Shown: positions 19,064-26,195 of the stretch, in pieces
How the letters are laid out: every line of letters starts with the position of its first letter
Numbering within the stretch: the stretch's first letter is position 1
Source: Planctomycetota bacterium
GTDB lineage: Bacteria > Planctomycetota > Planctomycetia > Pirellulales > Thermoguttaceae
Direction of reading: 5' to 3'
Assembly: GCA_030612765.1 (NCBI GenBank)
Contig: JAUWNG010000006.1
Span: 1 to 58,283 of the forward strand
DNA length: 58,283 nucleotides
The notes under the pieces: model-generated
What the model was told of the DNA's origin: nothing
Seen by the model: only the letters and a program-made list of their open reading frames with translations
Database searches by the model: none
Position numbers and translations under genes: made by a program

Positions 19064-20056
19064 ATGAAATCGCCGGCAGTTTTCTTGACGTGGTGCGTCC
19101 TGGCATGTCTTTCCCTCGCGGCTCTTGCCGCCGACGTACCGGAGATGTCGGCGCCGATCCAGCTTCAACGCGACGATCGAGAAGGACAATTGCGGATTTT
19201 GATCGACGGCCAAGAAGCAATCGTCTATCGCTATGGCGACGACGTCGACCTGCCGCACTACTGTCCGGTGCGGAGTCCATCCGGCAGGCCGATGACGGTG
19301 CAGCTAACCGAATCTCACCCATACCACCACCCGCACCACCGTTCGGTCTGGTTCGCCGACATAGTCCAAGTCGATGGCGGGCGCAAGGTGTCGTTTTTCA
19401 CGGCCCTGTACAGCCGGGTTGATCCGAAGGATCCGAAGTCGCCGTTCCGCGACCGTGTCCGCCACGTGAAGTTTCTGGGAGAAGAGGTCACCCCAAAGCA
19501 AGCAGTGGTCAAAACCCAATTACTCTGGGAGGCCGACCTGGGCAAAATGCCCATGCTGGACGAATATCGTACGATGCGGGTGGCGCGGTTGGGCGACGGT
19601 GAGTATCTTATCGACCTGACGTTCGAGTTGAAGGCGGCCTACGGAGAGGCGGCCTTTCTCAGCGATCAAGTCCATTACGCCTGGCCCTACGTCCGCATGA
19701 ACCCACGGTTCTCCGGCGAGCGGGGAGGCACGCTTACCAATTCGGAAGGCGGCGTACACCAAAAAGGCACGGACGGCAAATACGCCCGCTGGGTCGATTA
19801 CTCAAACACCATCGACGGCGTGGCGGAAGGTCTAGCCATCTTTAGCGCTCCCGAGAATGACCACCCCCACCGTTGGCTCACCCGCGAGTACGGCGCCTTT
19901 GGCCCCCGCCGCGCGGAGGCCAGGAACGGCAAGCCTTTCACGCTCAAACAAGGCGATTCGCTGAAACAGCGCGTGGGCATTCTTATCCATGACGGCGACG
20001 TAAATACCGGCCGGGTCAAGAAGCGTTACCAACAATACACGGAAGGCAAGCTGTAG
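19064..20056 (+). CDS. Secreted DUF6807 (PmoA-family) protein
   Basis: This 330-residue protein has a signal peptide (ending AALAAD). The segment ESHPYHHPHHRSVWFAD around residue 85 is His-rich and typical of the family annotated PmoA or DUF6807, usually found beside Gfo/Idh/MocA oxidoreductases in planctomycete sugar clusters. The family name refers to a fancied methane-oxygenase link and should not be read as function. ATG at 19064 follows AAGGAA. Likely a periplasmic partner of the neighbouring oxidoreductases. Confidence 0.82.
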   Translation: MKSPAVFLTWCVLACLSLAALAADVPEMSAPIQLQRDDREGQLRILIDGQEAIVYRYGDDVDLPHYCPVRSPSGRPMTVQLTESHPYHHPHHRSVWFADIVQVDGGRKVSFFTALYSRVDPKDPKSPFRDRVRHVKFLGEEVTPKQAVVKTQLLWEADLGKMPMLDEYRTMRVARLGDGEYLIDLTFELKAAYGEAAFLSDQVHYAWPYVRMNPRFSGERGGTLTNSEGGVHQKGTDGKYARWVDYSNTIDGVAEGLAIFSAPENDHPHRWLTREYGAFGPRRAEARNGKPFTLKQGDSLKQRVGILIHDGDVNTGRVKKRYQQYTEGKL

Positions 20057-20094
20057 GCCGTTTAGCCCGGCCACTTATGACTGGAGTAATGAAC

Positions 20095-21285
20095 ATGACC
20101 AAGAAAACCGTTCGCACAGGCATCGTCGGCTCGGGCTTCTCGGCCACGTTTCACTACGAAGCGCTGCGGAAGGTCCACGGGACCAACGTCGAAGTGGTCG
20201 GAGTCCATTCGCTGGACCGCGACGGCGGCAACGCTTACGCCCAAAAGCGAGACATCCGTTTCTTCGACCGCCTCGACGACCTGCTGGACGAGGTCGATGT
20301 CATTCACGTCTGCACACCGCCGATGGCCCACGAGCCGGTCTCCATCGCGGGACTGCGGCGCGACAAGTTCGTCATCTGCGAGAAACCGCTGACCGGATAT
20401 TTTGGCGACGGCTCGGAGGATTTCCATTGGGAACGGGCCGACATGACCGTGGCCCGCGAGGCGGCGCTGGCCGCCGTGCGGCGGATTCTCGACGCCGAGC
20501 AGGCCGGCAAGGGGCAATTGCTCTACGCCGAAAATTGGGTCTACGCGCCGTCGATCCAAAAGGAACGTGAAATCCTGGAAAAGACCGGCGCACAGATACT
20601 CTGGATACACGGCGAGGAGGCCCACAGCGGTTCGCACTCGGTCGATTACGCTTACGCCGCCCGATGCGGGGGCGGAGTGCTGATCGGCAAGGGCTGCCAT
20701 CCCTTGACCGCGGCCTTGTATCTCAAACGTGTCGAGGGCCGGGCACGCGACGGCAACCCGATCCGCCCCCGGACCGTCTCCGCGCGGACGCACGCGCTGA
20801 CCCGGCTGCCCGGCTTCCGCGACGAAGGGCACATCCGCCGCGACTATTACGACATCGAGGATTTCTCGGCCATTCACGTCGAGTTCGACGACGGCACGAT
20901 CGCCGACGTGTTCGCCTCGGACATCGTGCTGGGCGGCATCCACAACTGGCTCGAGGTCTCGGCCAACAACCACCGCGCTATCTGCAACATCAACCCGAAC
21001 ACCGCAATGCAGACCTACAACCCGGTGGAAAAGAACTTCGCCGACGTTTACGTGCTCGAAAAGATCGGCACGAAGCAAGGCTGGGCCTGCACCTCGCCCG
21101 ACGAAGACTGGTTCACCGGCTATCCGCAGGAGATCGAGGCTTTTTATCGCACGATCGCCTACGGCGAGCCGGTCGAAAGCGACAGTCGTCTGGCCGCCGA
21201 CGCCGTCTCGACGATCTACAGCGCCTACGTTTCCGCGCAACACGACGGAACGGCAACGCCGGTCGAGCAAGAAGTCGGACCTTAG
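20095..21285 (+). CDS. Gfo/Idh/MocA-family oxidoreductase (cytosolic)
   Basis: This 396-residue protein has no signal peptide. The Rossmann start TGIVGSGFSATFHYE and the ICEKPLTGYFGDG motif place it in the family. A Cys/Gly-rich GGGVLIGKGCHPL segment lies mid-protein. Three ATGs are possible (20077, 20089, 20095); the last has GGAG at an 8-nt spacing and is chosen. It ends in TAG at 21283-21285, which again coincides with the left edge of a palindromic element. It probably completes the catabolic steps started by the exported paralogues. Confidence 0.87.
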   Translation: MTKKTVRTGIVGSGFSATFHYEALRKVHGTNVEVVGVHSLDRDGGNAYAQKRDIRFFDRLDDLLDEVDVIHVCTPPMAHEPVSIAGLRRDKFVICEKPLTGYFGDGSEDFHWERADMTVAREAALAAVRRILDAEQAGKGQLLYAENWVYAPSIQKEREILEKTGAQILWIHGEEAHSGSHSVDYAYAARCGGGVLIGKGCHPLTAALYLKRVEGRARDGNPIRPRTVSARTHALTRLPGFRDEGHIRRDYYDIEDFSAIHVEFDDGTIADVFASDIVLGGIHNWLEVSANNHRAICNINPNTAMQTYNPVEKNFADVYVLEKIGTKQGWACTSPDEDWFTGYPQEIEAFYRTIAYGEPVESDSRLAADAVSTIYSAYVSAQHDGTATPVEQEVGP

Positions 21286-21419
21286 AACGCGCCCTGGAAC
21301 CCCCTCATGTTGGGATGGCAGTTGTACTGCCATCCCGGGAAACGCGGCAAAAACAGGGGTGGCAGTACAACTGCCACCCCAACAATCTCGCTTGGGGACT
21401 CTTTCAACGGACTGTTAGG
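21283..21419. repeat. Hybrid palindromic element with a different core word
   Basis: The right end CTTTCAACGGACTGTTAG matches the terminal repeat of the ~135-bp element. The core is different: GTTGGGATGGCAGT, TACTGCCATCCC, then GGTGGCAGT and ACTGCCACCCCAAC. The left end (TTAGAACGCGCCCTGGAA) is only weakly similar to the terminal repeat and contains the stop codon of the upstream gene. Confidence 0.65.
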
Positions 21420-21443
21420 CCACATGTTCCTGTTGCTGTGATT

Positions 21444-21689
21444 CTACGATACGACTTGAAAGGATTTTCCAACCGGCTGAAACTCATTTGTCTGCTGGTG
21501 TTCAAGTTGGGTTGCAATGCTTTCAAATCGCCTGATCGTCTCGGGTGTATACAATCTCTCTCCACAATGGGAGCACACACCAGCCTTGACAGTGAGAAAT
21601 GCGGTGTTGATTCCTCCAGAGAGAACCTCTTTTACTTCCTTTTCAATAACTTGGCCGCCGCAGTGGGGACATTTTTCTACGTACTTCAT
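21444..21689 (-). CDS. YgiT-type zinc-finger antitoxin (MqsA-like)
   Basis: This 81-residue protein has two CxxC motifs (CPHCGG and CSHCGE, ~30 residues apart) that bind one zinc. The segment after them (RLYTPETIRRFE) is typical of YgiT-type proteins, antitoxins partnered with DUF4258 toxins. ATG at 21689 follows GGAGAAAGGG and overlaps the toxin stop by 4 bp. Confidence 0.85.
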   Translation of the reverse strand: MKYVEKCPHCGGQVIEKEVKEVLSGGINTAFLTVKAGVCSHCGERLYTPETIRRFESIATQLEHQQTNEFQPVGKSFQVVS

Positions 21690-22000
21690 CCCTTTCTCCT
21701 TTCTTTCCAATTGATCCACCGACTTGGATCGGGACGATACGCCGTAATCAAAACAGCTATTTTGCTTCCGGAATCGTAAGCCCACACGCTGTGAACTGGA
21801 TCACCCAGAGACATTGTACCATATACTAAGCAGCTTGGGTAAGGTGTATCGTTTGGATACTCTTCAATAATTTCACCTGTCTGGGTGGAATGGAAAATGT
21901 CGTCCAAAACCAACGAATCATTCTCGGCTTCCTTTCTAGCGTGAAGCGTAATGTTGACTCGGGTTGCGTGAATCGCTTCGATAATCTTGTCGAGCTTCAT
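21686..22000 (-). CDS. DUF4258 toxin-like protein
   Basis: This 104-residue protein starts MKLDKIIEAIHATRV and has the DUF4258 signature of a conserved His/Ala/Arg (LHARKEAEND) and a Tyr/Pro C-terminal strand (ITAYRPDP). DUF4258 is a RelE-like fold commonly paired with a downstream YgiT-type zinc-finger protein, as here. Probably an mRNA interferase; activity not shown. Confidence 0.82.
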   Translation of the reverse strand: MKLDKIIEAIHATRVNITLHARKEAENDSLVLDDIFHSTQTGEIIEEYPNDTPYPSCLVYGTMSLGDPVHSVWAYDSGSKIAVLITAYRPDPSRWINWKERRKG

Positions 22001-22047
22001 TTATTGATCCAAATAGCCTAACAACGAGCTAACCCGCCGGGAACATC

Positions 22048-22266
22048 TCATTCCTCCCCGGGCTTTGTCTTTCCCCCAAGTGTCTTGGTGACGCTCAGCG
22101 TCAGCGCCGAGGCGAGAAAAAACACACCTATCGTCAACCAAGACTTCCAGATAAACATGTTGTCTTTGATCTCTGTCCAGATCATGGCTAGGGCCAAGAC
22201 CGTTCCCAGCACGATGCAGACAATGCAAATCGTGAAGCATATCTTGTTGAGTTTCTGAAGATCCAT
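22048..22266 (-). CDS. Small membrane protein, two transmembrane helices
   Basis: This 72-residue protein (MDLQKLNKICFTICIVCIVL) has hydrophobic spans near residues 10-30 and 40-60 and a charged C-terminal tail. ATG at 22266 has GAGGAGA about 12 nt upstream. No family recognised. It is reported because topology and codon use look genuine. Confidence 0.5.
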   Translation of the reverse strand: MDLQKLNKICFTICIVCIVLGTVLALAMIWTEIKDNMFIWKSWLTIGVFFLASALTLSVTKTLGGKTKPGEE

Positions 22267-22635
22267 TATAAATTGTCTCCTCGATTGTCTCACCGTCCAT
22301 CAATCGGCTCGTGTACGCTGGAACGGCGATACCCCACCACTACGGGAGTCACGCCGCTCCTTGTAGCAGGGCTAAAATCGGTTGTCAAGGACCAGCCGTC
22401 GAGGATTTTCAGAAAAGCGGATGGTCTACGTACACACCCGCGCGGCCCATCACCAGCAGGTCGGTCAGCAGGGCATCGTAAAATAGCCAAGACCATTTTA
22501 CGATGCCGCGTATTTTGGTCGCCTTTATGCGGCAGAGCATTCACCCGTTACGAAAAAGGCCACCCGCGGAAAAATCATGGTGGGATCGCGCTTCACTTGT
22601 CCCACCCTACTTTCCGCAACTTTCCGCAACAGAAA
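22267..22635. other. Intergenic stretch with a short half-palindrome only
   Basis: No gene is convincing here. GGTGGGA (22579) and TCCCACC followed by CTAC (to 22610) form a small hairpin of the same kind as the one at 38926-38957. An apparent 175-codon frame starting at 22273 runs into the antisense of gatD. Confidence 0.4.
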
Positions 22636-24063
22636 CTACTTCCAGTGCTTCTGCACGAAGGCGTCGACCTCGGGCAGGCCGCCTTGGAGAATAAGGTAGC
22701 CGTTGTGCGGCTCGCGAGGCGTGGTCTCGTGGTTGATCGGCGTGGTCATCATCGTGTGGATTTGCCGCCGGTCGTCGGTCTGCCCCAGCACCCACGCTAG
22801 TTTCATGTAGGCCGTCTCGGGGAGCATGTTGTCCAAGGGGATGATGCCCAAGTCCAACAGGTCGCGGCCGGTGTCGTAGACGTACATCTGGGCGAATCCC
22901 CAGAGTGTCTGGACGGTCATGACGACGGTGATGCCCTTCTGGACGGCCCTCTTGATTGCCGGGTAGAGGGGCTTGTTGACGTGGCCCAGGCCGGTGCCCG
23001 CGATGACGATCCCCCGGTAGCCCATGTCGGTAAGCCCCTCGATGATGTCCGGCTTGAAGCCGGGATAATAGTACAGGATGGTGACCTTTTCATCGAAGAC
23101 GGGATTTATGACCGGCACACGGGTCTTGTCGCGCCGCAGGAAGTCGTCGGTGAGGTACTTGAAGTGGCTGCCGTCGTCGTTCGGATAGCGGATGACCGTG
23201 CCCAGCGGCGTGTCGCCGATGGTGCGGAACGTGCTCCGATAGCTGGAGTGCATCTTTCGGCAGCGCGTGCCGCGGTGGAGCAGATCGTAGTTGTCCGAGG
23301 TGGGGCCGAACATGCAGAGCATCACCTCGGCGATGTCGCATTCGGCGGCGGTCCGCACGGCATTGATCAGATTCAACGCCGCGTCGGAAGAGGGCCGGTC
23401 CGAGCTGCGCTGGCTGCCGACCACCACGATCGGCACCGGAGAGTTTTGCACCATGAAGCTGAGGATCGCGCCGGTGTGCGACATGGTGTCGGTGCCGTGG
23501 CCGACGACGATGCCGTCAGTACCCCCGGCAATCTCCTCGCCGATGGAGACAGCCAGTGTCTTGTACTGCTCGGGCCCCATGTTCTCGCTGAAAACGCCGA
23601 AGAGCTTCTTCGTGGTGAGGTTCGCGATGTCGGCCAGCTCGGGCACGGCGCCGTACAGCTCGCCGGGCGTGAAGGCGGGAATCACCGCGCCCGTGCGGTA
23701 GTCGAGCCGCGAGGCGATGGTCCCGCCCGTGCCGAGCAAAGTGACGTTCTTCTTCTGGGGATCGAAGGGGAATTCCTTTTCGGGAATCTTATAGACGGCC
23801 TTCTTGTAGCCGGTTTCCCTGATCGAGACGATTCGCTCGGCGGCGATGCCAATGTTGTAGCCGTTGAAGAGTTTTACGACCAGATGGAGATCGTCGAAGG
23901 TCTCGCTGCGGGGCAGGATTACGCCGGTGAAGACGGAGCCTCGGTCGTTGGTGACATCGACCTCGCTCCAGACGCCGAGTTGGTGCTTTTCCAGGATTTC
24001 CTTCACTGGGCCTCGGTAGCCCTGGAATCGGTCGGCTCGCTCGGCCAACGGCACTACGCTCAT
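22636..24063 (-). CDS. gatD: Archaeal-type Glu-tRNA(Gln) amidotransferase subunit D
   Basis: This 475-residue protein has a ~85-residue N-terminal domain like the SH3-like part of GatD, then a type-I asparaginase-like domain. Catalytic positions are visible: Thr in LLGTGGTIASRL, Thr-Asp in VGHGTDTMSHTG, and Lys in RCRKMHSSYR. GSQRSSDRPSSDAALNL is a GatD signature. It releases ammonia from glutamine (or asparagine) and passes it to GatE, which amidates Glu-tRNA(Gln). GatDE is known as the archaeal system, while bacteria normally use GatCAB or GlnRS. ATG at 24063 is preceded by AGGAG about 8 nt away. gatE lies 2 kb upstream on the same strand, separated by later-looking insertions. Confidence 0.88.
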   Translation of the reverse strand: MSVVPLAERADRFQGYRGPVKEILEKHQLGVWSEVDVTNDRGSVFTGVILPRSETFDDLHLVVKLFNGYNIGIAAERIVSIRETGYKKAVYKIPEKEFPFDPQKKNVTLLGTGGTIASRLDYRTGAVIPAFTPGELYGAVPELADIANLTTKKLFGVFSENMGPEQYKTLAVSIGEEIAGGTDGIVVGHGTDTMSHTGAILSFMVQNSPVPIVVVGSQRSSDRPSSDAALNLINAVRTAAECDIAEVMLCMFGPTSDNYDLLHRGTRCRKMHSSYRSTFRTIGDTPLGTVIRYPNDDGSHFKYLTDDFLRRDKTRVPVINPVFDEKVTILYYYPGFKPDIIEGLTDMGYRGIVIAGTGLGHVNKPLYPAIKRAVQKGITVVMTVQTLWGFAQMYVYDTGRDLLDLGIIPLDNMLPETAYMKLAWVLGQTDDRRQIHTMMTTPINHETTPREPHNGYLILQGGLPEVDAFVQKHWK

Positions 24064-24081
24064 GGGTGTATATCTCCTCAA

Positions 24082-24125
24082 ATGTGTACCACTGGCTCTG
24101 CCAGTGCTTCTTCCGGGGCTTATCG
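24082..24125. repeat. Half palindrome, CCACTGGCT-CTGCCAGTG type
   Basis: A single hairpin, CACTGGC/GCCAGTG, followed by TTCCGGGG. A degenerate relative with the same following word occurs at about 25460-25500. Both flank the DUF1559 gene inserted between gatD and gatE. Confidence 0.4.
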
Positions 24126-24333
24126 GAAGGCCATCACTCGGAGCCAACCACCACGACAAACCAAACCCATATTTTCCACCCGCCAAGCCGCAACGTCAAC
24201 CCTTCCGCCCGGCGATAGCAAAGCCAATGGCATCCTTGCGGGAACCAGTCTGGTCAAATTGCTCGTTTTCTGGCACTATGTATTCATATAAATCATATTC
24301 ATTCACACCACAATTCACGGTCGGAGACGTGCC

Positions 24334-25410
24334 ATGAGCGGGGATTGCGGCGAACAGGGCGATACCGCGCGGGTGTTCTTTACATGGCGTGATTTGCTGG
24401 CAGTGGGCATCATCCTCGCCATGCTGGCGGCGGTGCTGGTGCCGGCGATACTGGCAAGCCGCGAGCAATCACGGAGAATGTCCTGCAAAAACAGCCTTAA
24501 GTTCATCGGGCTGGCACTGCACAACTACAGCCAGGCACGCAAGGTATTCCCGTCGGGCACGATCTCAGCCTACCAGCCCACGCCCCCGGGCAACCAGTAC
24601 GACATTCTCTCTGAGGCCGCCGAGTCCGGGACGGGCTTTTACGGCACCAGCTTGTTACTGCCATTATTTTTTTATATCGAATGTTATACTATTGCCACGG
24701 GTTGGCAATTGAGCGAGGGCATCTCCAGCACAAAACCAGGTAGATATGAGAGGAATAACTTTCTGATTGCTATCTCGGATTGCAGAGGCTTTTATTGCCC
24801 CAGCCGTCGCAGGGAACTGCGCCCGGAGGACCGGCCGATGATGCTCTTGCCTGCCTGGACTGGCGGGGGGATGGACTACGGCGGGTGCGCCGGCCGGCAC
24901 GCCGCCTTCACGCTCAAAACCGGCTACAACATCTGCGACGCCTCGACCTACTACGACCCAAACTATTTTCCCCCGCCGTTCAGCAATACCACCAACGACG
25001 AGGAACAGAAACGCTGGGGCATTTTTGGGCGGGTGAACGTGGGCACTACGTTCGCCGAAATCCGCGACGGCACTTCCAATACGATAATGACCGGCGAGTT
25101 GCAGCGGTTTACCGACGTGACGCCCATCAGCCGCGACGGCTGGGTGATCGGCGGCCCATGCACGTTGTTCACCACCGGGGCGATGGTTAAAGTGACGACC
25201 AGCGGCGGTGCGAAAACCGTTGTGCCCGTCGCCAGCGGCGGCCGTCTGATGAACAACAAGTTTTTCGGCTCGCCTGGCAGCGATCACGGCGGCGGGGCGC
25301 ACTTCGGCCTGGCCGACGGCTCGGTGCGGTTCATCGTCGAGGGGATCGACCCGCGCATCTTCGCGCTATTGGGCAGCATGGCCGATGGAGAAGAAGTTTC
25401 GGTGGAATGA
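24334..25410 (+). CDS. DUF1559-family prepilin-like protein with a degenerate N-terminal motif
   Basis: This 358-residue protein has the planctomycete DUF1559 layout: an N-terminal hydrophobic helix, SCKNSLKFIGLALHNY, a long variable middle with DGTSNTIM, and a C-terminal H-X9-DG motif (HGGGAHFGLADGSV). The usual prepilin peptidase site (FTLVELLVV) is replaced by FTWRDLLAVGIILAM, with Asp instead of Glu at position 5 after the cleavage site and no preceding Arg/Lys-rich leader. It may be processed poorly or anchored uncleaved. It is the only plus-strand gene between gatD and gatE. Function of the family is unknown. Confidence 0.85.
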   Translation: MSGDCGEQGDTARVFFTWRDLLAVGIILAMLAAVLVPAILASREQSRRMSCKNSLKFIGLALHNYSQARKVFPSGTISAYQPTPPGNQYDILSEAAESGTGFYGTSLLLPLFFYIECYTIATGWQLSEGISSTKPGRYERNNFLIAISDCRGFYCPSRRRELRPEDRPMMLLPAWTGGGMDYGGCAGRHAAFTLKTGYNICDASTYYDPNYFPPPFSNTTNDEEQKRWGIFGRVNVGTTFAEIRDGTSNTIMTGELQRFTDVTPISRDGWVIGGPCTLFTTGAMVKVTTSGGAKTVVPVASGGRLMNNKFFGSPGSDHGGGAHFGLADGSVRFIVEGIDPRIFALLGSMADGEEVSVE

Positions 25411-25563
25411 ATGCGTAGGATGAGACTAGCGATAGCGGCTGGGTGGCAGTGTTGAAGCGTGCCGCTGGCTTTGCCGGCGCCGATTCCGGGGTTGCTTTGT
25501 GGACTGCTGCTTCGGGCAAGCCGTGGATCGGGGGTAGTTGCAGGTCTTGCGTTGGCTTGACCA

Positions 25564-25785
25564 TCAGGAAACGGCCTGATAGATCGCGGGGCGGTAGGAG
25601 GGGACGGGAATGGCCTTGCCCGCGTCGCGGGCGGATTTCAGCCAGGCATCCTTGGCCTTTTCCAATTCCGCCAACGCTTCCTCGGGTGTGTGACCGAAGG
25701 CCGAACAACATTCCAAATCGGGAATATCGGCAATATAGCCTTCGTCCTCGTCGCTGCAAAAGATGTTGATGTGATAGTCTTTCAT
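25564..25785 (-). CDS. hicB: HicB-family antitoxin
   Basis: This 73-residue protein begins MKDYHINIFCSDEDEGYIADIPDLECCSA in short form and shows the partial RNase-H fold of HicB antitoxins (GYIADIPDLE, then HTPEEALAELE). It sits immediately downstream of hicA with a 4-bp overlap. It neutralises HicA and probably represses the operon. Confidence 0.88.
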   Translation of the reverse strand: MKDYHINIFCSDEDEGYIADIPDLECCSAFGHTPEEALAELEKAKDAWLKSARDAGKAIPVPSYRPAIYQAVS

Positions 25786-26039
25786 GCGTCACGCTCCAAT
25801 CGCAGATTATGCCGCTCCACAATGCGGAGAAACTGTCGTATCTGATAGGGCTTCGCCTCGCCGCTGACTTCTTGCAAATTGAGCATTTCGGTGATCGAAG
25901 AATGCTTGAAAATGTGATGGCTCCCTTGAACCCGATCCAAATTGAATCCAAAGCCTTGGATCAGGTTGACCATATCGCCAAAGGCTATGTTGCGAAGCTC
26001 GCCACGACTTAGGCGTCCAAGAAGCTTTTTGCGATTCAT
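25782..26039 (-). CDS. hicA: HicA-family mRNA interferase toxin
   Basis: This 85-residue protein has the HicA double-stranded-RNA-binding fold with catalytic His in QGSHHIFKH and conserved AKPYQIRQFLR near the end. ATG at 26039 is preferred over an upstream in-frame ATG at 26090 because the family begins at MNRKKLL. The gene order is toxin then antitoxin, usual for hicAB. Confidence 0.88.
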   Translation of the reverse strand: MNRKKLLGRLSRGELRNIAFGDMVNLIQGFGFNLDRVQGSHHIFKHSSITEMLNLQEVSGEAKPYQIRQFLRIVERHNLRLERDA

Positions 26040-26195
26040 CGGCTTGGGCGTCGTTATTGGGAAAAATACGCCAATATTCAACCAACTCAATTATGCCACA
26101 TCGCCGAGTAATTTGCCAGTTGGGTTGCGCTGACGTTGTGGCCAAGGGCTAAAGGTGTATTTATGCACTTATATTGCAGTTATTACCGTTGTCGC

